41,069 nucleotides of DNA from Ectopseudomonas oleovorans (lineage in GTDB: Bacteria; Pseudomonadota; Gammaproteobacteria; Pseudomonadales; Pseudomonadaceae), in NCBI RefSeq assembly GCF_003052605.1, contig NZ_QASO01000093.1, positions 1 to 41,069 of the forward strand, given 5' to 3'. Position numbers and translations under genes: made by a program. Of the stretch, positions 1 to 7,064 are shown in pieces; the first letter of the stretch is position 1, and each line of letters starts with the position of its first letter. A model generated the notes under the pieces. That model saw nothing but the letters and a program-made list of their open reading frames with translations, searched no databases and was not told the DNA's origin.

Positions 1-68
1 GGCTGGGCGCACTCTTGAATGATCTGAGCCTTGAAGGATTTGGAGTAGGAACGGCGTTGTGGCTGCAT
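1..68 (-). CDS. tnpA: IS66-type accessory protein TnpA, N-terminal fragment
   Basis: The minus strand reads from an ATG at 66-68 off the left edge of the window and gives 22 residues beginning MQPQRRSYSKSFKAQ. This resembles the N-terminus of the small TnpA accessory protein of IS66-family elements in Pseudomonas, which has a helix-turn-helix and is needed with TnpB and the TnpC transposase. Only the start is visible, so the family call rests on a short match plus the IS66-like terminus 100 bp upstream. The 26 bases upstream show no strong ribosome-binding site. Confidence 0.55.
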   Translation of the reverse strand, partial: MQPQRRSYSKSFKAQIIQECAQ

Positions 69-170
69 GAAAGACCCGCTTAAAAGGCTAGAAATGGTGT
101 CCACTTAAATCAGGTGGACACCATCGCCTTTGGCGTCGGGGCCAGGAAGGTGTGTTGGCCGGACGGATAC
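1..170 (-). mobile_element. IS66-family insertion sequence, left end (partial)
   Basis: The stretch carries the start of an IS66-type accessory gene on the minus strand, and its outer end is placed at 170. The end is inferred from a comparison inside the window: the reverse complement of 118-170 matches the reverse complement of 39060-39112 at 38 of 53 ungapped positions. Both begin with GTA followed by CGTCC.GCCAA, and IS66 termini usually begin GTAAGCG. An 11-bp inverted repeat (ATGGTGTCCAC, 94-104 and 114-124) lies between the end and the gene. The rest of the element is outside the window. Confidence 0.6.
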
Positions 171-171
171 C

Positions 172-396
172 GTGAAACAACCGTGTGGCGGGTACCTACT
201 CGTAGATCATCCGACCAAGAAATGTGTGAGCTATACGATGGGGGTGCTGGAACCGTTTCCTCTCAGCGATGCATGCTCAGCTAGCCTTTCTGAGTACCAA
301 AAAGTGGTGACCGCTATGAGTGCATTCTCTGAGCTTCTTGAGGAGATATGCGACAGCATGGATGCAATACCAGATCGCTTATCAGGACAGTCGTAG
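172..396 (+). pseudogene. unidentified gene truncated at its 5' end by the IS66 insertion
   Basis: An open frame runs to a TAG at 394-396. Its codons before about 171 lie inside the IS66 terminus, so the original upstream part of the gene is missing. The visible 74 residues run from a GTG at 172. They include two cysteines near the start (PCGGYLL, KKCVSY) and an acidic helical C-terminal half (SLSEYQKVV, SELLEEICDSMD). I do not recognise the family. No ribosome-binding site precedes the GTG. An ATG at 238 is in frame but also lacks one. It may be a non-functional remnant, or an unlucky open frame. Confidence 0.35.
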
Positions 397-441
397 GCTG
401 GGACAAGAAAGGGACAGTTCGGGGACACCGGCCCAAATAAA

Positions 442-467
442 AAGGGGCTAGCTTGCGCTAACCCCTT
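442..467 (-). terminator. rho-independent terminator
   Basis: The sequence AAGGGGCTAGC TTGC GCTAACCCCTT forms a stem of about 11 bp with one mismatch. Read on the minus strand it is followed by TTTTTATTT, so it would stop transcription coming from the right. Confidence 0.6.
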
Positions 468-474
468 GAAATTT

Positions 475-498
475 ATGGTACACCGTCATTTGAACTGG
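475..498. other. degenerate tRNA-Met 3'-end-like sequence, possible old attachment site
   Basis: The bases ATGGT ACACCG..A.TTGAAC.GG resemble the plus-strand view of the tRNA-Met 3' end at 11874-11902 (ATGGT GGCT ACACCGGGACTTGAACCTGG) once four bases are gapped. In an integrative island a copy of the tRNA 3' end marks the far boundary. The match is imperfect and short, so this is only a candidate. I see nothing else recognisable in the gene-free stretch 397-703 apart from the terminator at 442-467. Confidence 0.25.
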
Positions 499-703
499 TT
501 AGCTAAGGTACTGTTTTGTATTGATTTTGACGGCATTTGTTTTTTAAGGCATACAGGCTGGCATACATGGCTCCGGCTGCTGGGTTTCAGCCAGCCTCTT
601 TTCGTAGCTTGCGTATGCGCTTCTGTAGCTGATTTTTGGCGGTGTAAAAAGCCGACGAGCGGGCATGCTTTTCACTCCGCTGCAGGCCCCCGACCAGCCT
701 GGA

Positions 704-1234
704 TCAATCCATCCTCGCGTAGAACTCACCATATATTTGGCCACCACGAAGCAGGGCGTAGCCTTCAACGATGCCGTAGCGTTTGTCGTAGTCGAGCCCT
801 GTATCTTGGCTAGCATCAATGCGGAATGCCCACAGCTGGTCGGTTTCCTGCAGTTGTTGGCAGAAACGTTGCCAGGCGTCGTTTAGATGGCCGAAAGGCA
901 CGGCAGGCACTGCATTGAGTGGGTCACTGTATATCTCCAGCTGCTCGATGCGCTCCCGTGATAATTGCTCGGTCAGGCTGGCCGGCGTTGCGATCCATTC
1001 ACGGTATACCGGGGCAGGTGGGCGGCGGTTGAATAGCCCTTCGTAAGCCAGCATGGCGATCACCAGCGGCCATAGAATCAATACCGCCAGAAAGCACGCG
1101 GTACTTTCCTTCCAGGTCATCGTGTCTTCGGTGGGTACTGAGCGCTTGATCAGCCTCGCATAGCCGTATGCGCCACCTATCGGCAAAATTCCGACAAGCA
1201 GATAACCTCCTAGCCAATACCAGAATGCGCTCAT
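704..1234 (-). CDS. hypothetical membrane protein, second gene of a two-gene unit
   Basis: The gene encodes 176 residues. Two hydrophobic segments are visible, at about residues 5-28 (WYWLGGYLLVGILPIGG) and 45-66 (ACFLAVLILWPLVIAMLAY). A soluble C-terminal domain of about 110 residues follows and ends GQIYGEFYARMD. I do not recognise a family. Its ATG overlaps the stop of the preceding gene in an ATGA (1231-1234), so the two are translationally coupled and probably act together. The gene lies in the island upstream of the restriction system and on the opposite strand. The pairing of a soluble protein with a membrane protein is visible, but a function cannot be inferred from it. Confidence 0.65.
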   Translation of the reverse strand: MSAFWYWLGGYLLVGILPIGGAYGYARLIKRSVPTEDTMTWKESTACFLAVLILWPLVIAMLAYEGLFNRRPPAPVYREWIATPASLTEQLSRERIEQLEIYSDPLNAVPAVPFGHLNDAWQRFCQQLQETDQLWAFRIDASQDTGLDYDKRYGIVEGYALLRGGQIYGEFYARMD

Positions 1235-1683
1235 GTGTTGGCACCTTGGATGCGGTTATCGATGCAGTGCTGGCCTTTCACCACGCCACGCTCAACGGTA
1301 AACACCAGCGTTTCGGCATAGCGGCTGGCAAAACCGGCATGTACATACTCCAACAGCTCGCCCCTGGGGCAGCGCAGCTCACCACTGAACCAGTGCGCGA
1401 ACACCCGCTCCGGGTAGCCGGGGAAAAAGTCTTCCAGCGCAACCGGCGTGCCGTCTTTGTAAGTGGCATTGATTTCCACGAGATACAGGTGCTCCTGCTC
1501 AATGCGCCATTGCGCGGTGTAGCGCCGCCAACAAAAGGTACCCATATCCGCAAAGTGGCGAGCATTCGTGGCATCGTCCGCTTGCCTTGAGCCATTCATG
1601 CGCCAGTAGGTACTCAGGGGCAGGCTGGTCATTCCCATCGTGTTCCCTGCATGTTCCAGGGTGTCTCTCAGCTGTGCAGTCAT
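1231..1683 (-). CDS. hypothetical protein, first gene of a two-gene unit
   Basis: The gene encodes 150 residues from an ATG at 1681-1683. A GGAG lies six bases upstream, which favours this start over the in-frame TTG six bases earlier. The protein looks soluble. It contains aromatic-rich stretches: LPLSTYWRMNG, FCWRRYTAQWRI, EQEHLYLVEI, FFPGYPERVFAHWFSGEL, RGELLEYVHAGFASRY. I recall similar uncharacterised proteins with a W.HWFSG.L..P.GELL.YVH..Y pattern scattered in proteobacteria, but I cannot name the family. It is coupled to the membrane protein gene downstream by a 4-bp overlap. The 258 bases upstream of it hold nothing I recognise. Confidence 0.65.
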   Translation of the reverse strand: MTAQLRDTLEHAGNTMGMTSLPLSTYWRMNGSRQADDATNARHFADMGTFCWRRYTAQWRIEQEHLYLVEINATYKDGTPVALEDFFPGYPERVFAHWFSGELRCPRGELLEYVHAGFASRYAETLVFTVERGVVKGQHCIDNRIQGANT

Positions 1684-1941
1684 GGGCAACTCCTTTTATC
1701 CGCCGGCCAAACGAACCACGTCGCTACGTGGTATGCCAATCGTTGGTTCGAGTACATCGCAAGTTTATTCCGCTCCTGCCGCATCGGTTATGGTTCACGG
1801 TGCATGCTTTTGAAACCATTGCCAGCGTCCTTCTGAGCCAACCCTCGTTTAGTCACGACTATGGGTATGGCTTGATGCTTATGCAACTGGCTCCGGTTTC
1901 TCAGGCCACCAGAATGAATACACGAGCATGGACGATATTTC

Positions 1942-2538
1942 TTGAGCGCTAACTACCTTCCCCCTATCAAGTTGACCCGCAAAACCGGCAGTGAGCAATT
2001 CATTGCGGATGGGCAGTCAACCGGCGTTGACCTGCTGTCATTTTGGCGCTGGGCATTCTCGGATGTACTGAATAATGCGCAGCGCGGTGTGCTGGCTGAA
2101 TACATAGTTGCCAGCGCTTTGGGCTGCAATCATGGCGTGAGAACCCAGTGGGACGCCTACGACCTGAAGACGCCAGCGGGAATACGGGTAGAGGTGAAGT
2201 CTGCTGCCTACCTGCAGTCCTGGGGGCAGGAGGGGTTTTCAGCGATCAAGTTTTCCATTGCGCCAACAAAAGTATGGAATCCGCAGACCAGAAAACGCTC
2301 GGAGACCAAGACGCGTCCCGCGCAGGTCTATGTGTTCTGCGTGCTCTCTACTCAGGACAAGGACAAAGTAGATCCACTGGACTTGGATCAGTGGGATTTC
2401 TACTGTCTGAGCGCCAGTACCCTCAACGAGAAGGTGGGCGCGCAGTGTGAAATCATGCTTAAGCGCCTCCAGAGCCTGGGAGCCAGGGCGGTCAAATACC
2501 ATGAGCTGGCTGATGCGGTTGAGACGTTGGTGGGGTAG
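1942..2538 (+). CDS. hypothetical protein, possible PD-(D/E)XK nuclease-like fold, beside the type I RM operon
   Basis: The frame gives 198 residues from a TTG at 1942. An in-frame TGA at 1915-1917 and the lack of an early ATG leave the TTG as the only credible start. Residues around 50-90 show the order of a PD-(D/E)XK core: a glutamate in a helix (GVLAEYIVASALG), then WDAYDL, then the strand IRVEVKSAAYL with an E-x-K pair. A conserved-looking QSWGQEGFS and a YVFCVL strand follow. Such proteins are common in defence islands. The gene ends 139 bases before hsdM on the same strand. Nuclease activity is inferred from motif order only, and it could be an inactive or regulatory member. Confidence 0.6.
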   Translation: MSANYLPPIKLTRKTGSEQFIADGQSTGVDLLSFWRWAFSDVLNNAQRGVLAEYIVASALGCNHGVRTQWDAYDLKTPAGIRVEVKSAAYLQSWGQEGFSAIKFSIAPTKVWNPQTRKRSETKTRPAQVYVFCVLSTQDKDKVDPLDLDQWDFYCLSASTLNEKVGAQCEIMLKRLQSLGARAVKYHELADAVETLVG

Positions 2539-2677
2539 CGTCTGTGTTTATCCGTCACCCCATATCAGCCATTCAACTGGCTCTGTGGCATCTGGAGCAC
2601 ACAGCCAGATTGGTGTGATCGAATAGCGCTCGGCAAGGTAGACTCGTTTTTTTGCGCGTATTCCAAGGAGCAGTTGC

Positions 2678-4654
2678 GTGAACACGGAAAACCATTCCCA
2701 GACGGCCGCCTTTCTCTGGTCGATTGCCGACCTGCTGCGCGGTGACTTCAAGCAGTCGCAGTACGGCCGCATCATCCTGCCGTTTACTCTGCTGCGGCGG
2801 ATGGAATGTGTGCTGGAGCCGACCAAGGAGGCGGTGATCCGTGAGTCCTACGCGCAGGAAGGTCGGCCTGATCTGGTGCGTGAGCGGCTGTTGCTGCGCG
2901 CGGCCGGGCAGCAGTTCTTCAATGCCTCCAAGCTGACTCTCGGCACGCTGTCCGACACCCAGACCGCCGCCGACCTGATGAGCTACGTGCAGTCCTTCAG
3001 CAAGGATGCCCGCGAGATCTTCGAGCACTTCCACTTCGAAGACTTCGTGCAGCAGCTTTCCGCCGCCAACCTGCTGTATCAGGTGGTGCAGCGCTTTGCC
3101 GCCACCGATTTGAGCCCCGAGCGCATCAGCAACTTCGGCATGGGCATCATCTTCGAAGAGCTGATCCGCAAGTTCGCGGAAAGCTCCAACGAAACCGCCG
3201 GGGAGCACTTCACCCCGCGCGATATCGTGCACCTGACCACCTCGCTGGTGATCACCGGGCAGGACGACAAGCTCAAGCCCAACAGCATCGTCACCATCTA
3301 CGACCCAACTGCCGGCACCGGCGGCTTTCTCTCCGAGGGCGACGAGTACATCCAGTCCATTAGCCAGCAAGTCACCGTGTCGCTGCACGGCCAGGAGCTC
3401 AACCCCGAGTCCTATGCCATCTGCAAGGCGGATATGCTGATCAAGGGCCAGGACGTCACCAACATCAAGCTGGGCAACACCCTGTCCGACGACCAACTGG
3501 CCGACAGCCGCTTCGACTTCATGCTCAGCAACCCGCCGTTCGGCGTGGAGTGGAAGAAGGTACAGAAGCAGATCACCGACGAGCACAGCGAAAAGGGCTT
3601 CAACGGCCGCTTCGGCCCCGGCCTGCCGCGCGTGTCCGATGGCTCGCTGCTGTTCCTGCTGCACCTGGTCAGCAAAATGCGAGACCCGCGTGAAGGTGGC
3701 TCGCGTATCGGCATCATCCTCAACGGCTCGCCGCTGTTTACCGGCGGCGCCGGTTCGGGCGAGTCGGAGATTCGCCGCTACCTGCTGCAGAACGATCTGG
3801 TCGAAGCCATCATCGCCCTGCCCACCGACATGTTCTACAACACCGGCATCGCCACCTATGTGTGGGTGCTGAGCAACCACAAGGCCGCCGTGCGCCAGGG
3901 CAAGGTGCAGCTGATCGACGGCAGCCAGCACTTCGCCAAGATGCGCAAGTCGCTGGGCAGCAAACGCCAGTACCTCACCGAGGATCAGATCGACGAACTG
4001 GTGCGTCTGTATGGCCGCTTCGAGGAAACTGCGCAGAGCAAGATCTTCCCCGTCGAGGCCTTCGGCTACCGGCGCATCACCGTCGAGCGCCCGCTGCGCC
4101 TGAACTTCCAGACCAGTGCCGAGCGCATCAAGAAAGTGCTGGAAGAAAAAGCCATCGAGAAGATGGATGCCCCAGCCCGCCAGCGCCTGATTGAAGCCCT
4201 GCAGGCCATGGACGCAAGCCAGCTGCACCGCAACCGCGAGCAGTTCAGCAAGCTGCTGAAGAAGGCGCTCACTGCTCACGATGTATCGCCCAGCACGCCG
4301 GAGCTGAAGGCCATCCTCAACGCCCTGAGCGAGCGCGACCCCGAAGCGGATATCTGCATGACCAAGGGCCAGCCGGAAGCCGATGCCGGCCTGCGCGATA
4401 ACGAAAACGTGCCGCTGGGCGAGTCGGTGTACGACTACTTCGAGCGCGAAGTGAAACCCCATGTGCCGGATGCCTGGATCGACGAGAGCAAGACGGATGC
4501 GCAGGACGGCGAAGTGGGTATCGTCGGCTTCGAGATTCCCTTCAACCGCCACTTTTACGTATTCCAGCCACCGCGTCCTCTGTCGGAGATCGACCGCGAC
4601 CTGAAAGCCTGCACCGATCGCATCAAGCAGATGATTGAGGGGTTGTCGGCATGA
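2678..4654 (+). CDS. hsdM: type I restriction-modification system DNA methyltransferase subunit HsdM
   Basis: HsdM transfers a methyl group from S-adenosylmethionine to adenine N6 in the site chosen by HsdS. Methylation protects host DNA, and the same subunit is part of the R2M2S restriction complex. The 658-residue product starts at a GTG with AAGGAG seven bases upstream. The N-terminal helical HsdM_N domain covers about residues 5-140. SAM-binding motif [10 protein letters not shown], is at about 209-217, and the catalytic NPPFG motif IV at about 285-289. A C-terminal extension past residue 480 makes it longer than enterobacterial HsdM (about 500-530). Its stop overlaps the hsdS start by ATGA, so the two are translationally coupled. 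Confidence 0.95.
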   Translation: MNTENHSQTAAFLWSIADLLRGDFKQSQYGRIILPFTLLRRMECVLEPTKEAVIRESYAQEGRPDLVRERLLLRAAGQQFFNASKLTLGTLSDTQTAADLMSYVQSFSKDAREIFEHFHFEDFVQQLSAANLLYQVVQRFAATDLSPERISNFGMGIIFEELIRKFAESSNETAGEHFTPRDIVHLTTSLVITGQDDKLKPNSIVTIYDPTAGTGGFLSEGDEYIQSISQQVTVSLHGQELNPESYAICKADMLIKGQDVTNIKLGNTLSDDQLADSRFDFMLSNPPFGVEWKKVQKQITDEHSEKGFNGRFGPGLPRVSDGSLLFLLHLVSKMRDPREGGSRIGIILNGSPLFTGGAGSGESEIRRYLLQNDLVEAIIALPTDMFYNTGIATYVWVLSNHKAAVRQGKVQLIDGSQHFAKMRKSLGSKRQYLTEDQIDELVRLYGRFEETAQSKIFPVEAFGYRRITVERPLRLNFQTSAERIKKVLEEKAIEKMDAPARQRLIEALQAMDASQLHRNREQFSKLLKKALTAHDVSPSTPELKAILNALSERDPEADICMTKGQPEADAGLRDNENVPLGESVYDYFEREVKPHVPDAWIDESKTDAQDGEVGIVGFEIPFNRHFYVFQPPRPLSEIDRDLKACTDRIKQMIEGLSA

Positions 4655-5988
4655 CGTTCCCCAGTTATCCGAAATATAAGGCGTCAGGCTTTACTTGGTT
4701 GGGTAACGTACCTGAGCATTGGGTACTGAAGCGTCTTGGTCATTACTTCGATGAGCGCCGCGAAAGGGCCAGTGATACTGAGTTCGAGCCTTTATCAGTC
4801 ACCAAGCACGGAATAGTTCCTCGACTTGAAAGCGCAACCAAAACGCAGGATGGAGACAATAGGAAGAAGGTGCTGGCAGGCGATTTTGTTATCAATAGTC
4901 GCTCTGACCGAAAGGGGTCATCCGGACTATCGCCACTAGATGGCTCAGTTTCGTTGATTTGCACCGTATTGATTCCGACTGGGTTATACGGCCCATTTAT
5001 TCATCACCTATTCAGAAGCGAGCCCTTTCAGGAGGAGTATTACCGTTGGGGTAAGGGGATAGTCGCTGACCTTTGGAGCACGAACTTTTCTGACATGAAG
5101 AATATTGTGCTGGGCGTTCCTTCTGAGACGGAGCAAATCCAAATCGCTCGCTTCCTCGACCACGAAACCGCCCGCATCGACGCGCTGATCGAAGAGCAGC
5201 AGCGCCTGATCGAACTGCTCAAGGAAAAGCGCCAGGCAATTATCTCCCACGCCGTCACCAAAGGCCTCGACCCCACGGTACAGATGAAAGACTCCGGCGT
5301 GGAGTGGCTGGGCGAGGTGCCAGCACATTGGGTTGTTGCAGACTTAAAATGGTTTTGGTCAGTAACCGACTGCAAACACATCACTGCTGAGTTCGTAGAC
5401 GATGGCACTCCGCTCGCAAGCATTAGAGAGGTCCAGTGCCGCTATGTCACTCTCGAAAATGCAAAGCAAACAACGGAAGTGTTTTACCGTCAGCTTATCG
5501 AGGCAGGACGAAAACCAGTTGCTGGCGATTTGATTTTCAGCCGTAACGCAACGGTTGGTGAAGTGGCGCAGGTTGCTGATTGGCATCCACCATTTGCCAT
5601 GGGGCAAGACGTATGTTTGCTTAAGAAGCAATTTGAGTGGCTTTCAAGTGATTACTTGCAGGCCGTTTTACGCTCCCCTGTAGTAACAGTTCAGCTTGAT
5701 AACCTGATGATTGGTTCGACCTTCAAGCGAGTGAACGTTGAGGACATTCGTGGTCTAGTGGTGCCAATGCCGCCGGTGGATGAGCAGCAACAAATAGCCG
5801 AGTACCTCAACAGTGAAGCCGGACTATTTGACTCGTTGCTTTCAGAGTGCAAAGTCATGATAGGACTACTCCAAGAACGCCGCTCCGCCCTTATCTCCGC
5901 CGCCGTCACCGGCAAAATCGACGTGCGCGGCTGGCGGCCACCGGCGCGCACCCAAGCCCCAAAGTTTGAAGTAGCAGAGGCCGTGTAA
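4651..5988 (+). CDS. hsdS: type I restriction-modification system specificity subunit HsdS
   Basis: HsdS recognises the two halves of the bipartite target site and docks two HsdM and two HsdR subunits. The 445 residues show the classic repeated layout. Target recognition domain 1 covers about 10-170, a central coiled spacer about 172-210 ([20 protein letters not shown]), target recognition domain 2 about 215-385, and a C-terminal coil about 390-425. The two halves start alike ([14 protein letters not shown] and [14 protein letters not shown]) and their spacers end alike ([12 protein letters not shown] and [12 protein letters not shown]). The recognition-domain DNA is visibly richer in A/T than the GC-rich spacer and than hsdM and hsdR, as expected when recognition domains are exchanged between strains. 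It overlaps hsdM by 4 bp, and the next gene starts directly after its stop codon. Confidence 0.95.
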   Translation: MTFPSYPKYKASGFTWLGNVPEHWVLKRLGHYFDERRERASDTEFEPLSVTKHGIVPRLESATKTQDGDNRKKVLAGDFVINSRSDRKGSSGLSPLDGSVSLICTVLIPTGLYGPFIHHLFRSEPFQEEYYRWGKGIVADLWSTNFSDMKNIVLGVPSETEQIQIARFLDHETARIDALIEEQQRLIELLKEKRQAIISHAVTKGLDPTVQMKDSGVEWLGEVPAHWVVADLKWFWSVTDCKHITAEFVDDGTPLASIREVQCRYVTLENAKQTTEVFYRQLIEAGRKPVAGDLIFSRNATVGEVAQVADWHPPFAMGQDVCLLKKQFEWLSSDYLQAVLRSPVVTVQLDNLMIGSTFKRVNVEDIRGLVVPMPPVDEQQQIAEYLNSEAGLFDSLLSECKVMIGLLQERRSALISAAVTGKIDVRGWRPPARTQAPKFEVAEAV

Positions 5989-6007
5989 ATGGCGGATAGC
6001 AAGGAAG
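5989..6007 (+). repeat. start-region repeat shared by rhuM/fic and hsdR (second copy 7065-7083)
   Basis: The first 19 bases of the RhuM-Fic gene and of hsdR are the same except at two positions. Both encode MADSKE before the proteins diverge. The copies are 1076 bases apart. This suggests that the rhuM/fic gene entered next to the hsdR start, with the start region duplicated or re-used. Confidence 0.7.
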
Positions 6008-7056
6008 CGCCTGACCTGCCGGCCACAAGTCAGCAGGTTCAGATCTTTACCTCGGCCGATGGCCAGGCGCAGCTGCAGGTCGCCCTGGAGCACGACACGC
6101 TGTGGCTGAGCCAGGCGCAAATGGGCGAGCTGTTCGACACCACGCCTGAAAACGTGCTGATGCACCTGAAAAAAATCTTCAACGATGGCGAGTTGGCCGA
6201 GCAGGCAACCACTAAGGATTTCTTAGTGGTTCGTCAGGAAGGTGCCCGCCAGGTGCGTCGGCGCATCAAGCACTACAGCCTGGATGCCATCATCTCGGTG
6301 GGTTATCGCGTCAGTTCCAGGCGGGCTACCCAGTTCCGTCAGTGGGCTACACGGGTGTTGCAGGCGCATCTGGTCGAGGGCTACACCCTTAACCAGCGCC
6401 GTCTGGCGGAGCGCGGTATCGAGTTCGAGCAGGCGGTGAGCCTGTTGTCGCGCACCCTGGCTAACCAGCAACTGGTCAATGAGCAGGGCCGCGCCGTGCT
6501 GCAGGTGATCGGTGATTATGCCCGCAGCTGGAGCCTGCTGCAGGGCTTTGACGAGCAAAGTCTGCAGGAGCAGAACGCACGCCAGACCGACATGCGCGCC
6601 CTGGCGCTGGACGATGTGTTGGCGGCCATCGCGCAGTTGAAGGCCACGCTGATGGCCAAGGGCGAGGCGACCGAGCTGTTCGGCCAACTGCGCGGCGAGG
6701 GGCTGGCCTCGGCCATTGCCACCATCGAGCAGGGTTTTGGCGATGACTGGTTCTACCCCAACGTGGCCAGCCGCGCGGCGCATCTGCTGTATTTCGTCAT
6801 CAAGAATCACCCGCTGGCCGATGGCAACAAGCGCAGTGGTTCGTTTTTGTTTCTCTGGTACCTGCAACTGAACCAGCACCTGCTGGCGCGCTCGGTGGAG
6901 CAGTTGATCAACGACAACACGCTGGTGGCACTGGCGCTGCTGGTGGCTGAGAGCCTGCCGGAGCAGAAAGAGTTGATGGTGAGGCTGGTGGAGCATTTTG
7001 TGCTGCTGAAGCAGCCTTTAACTGAAACAGCAGGCACGCTGCCGGGCAAGGAGTAG
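5989..7056 (+). CDS. RhuM-Fic/Doc fusion protein inside the type I RM operon
   Basis: The 355 residues combine two modules. The N-terminal half (about 15-200) is RhuM-like, with the run VALEHDTLWLSQAQMGELF, a KIFNDGEL segment and SLDAIISVGYRVSS. RhuM was named from a Salmonella pathogenicity island, and its biochemical role is unclear. The C-terminal half has the Fic/Doc signature HPLADGNKRSGSF at about residue 274. Fic enzymes transfer AMP, and Doc phosphorylates its target. The NKR variant is closer to Doc. The ATG follows the hsdS stop with no gap, and hsdR starts eight bases after its own stop, so it is co-transcribed with hsd. Fusions of this kind are known beside type I systems. A guard, toxin or regulatory role is inference. 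Confidence 0.85.
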   Translation: MADSKEAPDLPATSQQVQIFTSADGQAQLQVALEHDTLWLSQAQMGELFDTTPENVLMHLKKIFNDGELAEQATTKDFLVVRQEGARQVRRRIKHYSLDAIISVGYRVSSRRATQFRQWATRVLQAHLVEGYTLNQRRLAERGIEFEQAVSLLSRTLANQQLVNEQGRAVLQVIGDYARSWSLLQGFDEQSLQEQNARQTDMRALALDDVLAAIAQLKATLMAKGEATELFGQLRGEGLASAIATIEQGFGDDWFYPNVASRAAHLLYFVIKNHPLADGNKRSGSFLFLWYLQLNQHLLARSVEQLINDNTLVALALLVAESLPEQKELMVRLVEHFVLLKQPLTETAGTLPGKE

Positions 7057-7064
7057 AACGCGTT

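Noticed and set aside
466..813. Open frames on the plus strand over 466-1590
   Set aside because: They are antisense to the coupled pair at 704-1683, which has a good ribosome-binding site and an ATGA overlap. Their products show no domain.
2573..4552. Very long open frame (about 659 codons) antisense to hsdM
   Set aside because: It mirrors hsdM codon bias in a GC-rich gene. The product is low-complexity, rich in Ala/Leu/Gln/His, with no recognisable domain and no ribosome-binding site. The same holds for the long antisense frames over the PIN-PhoH, hsdR, trxB and glycosyltransferase genes.
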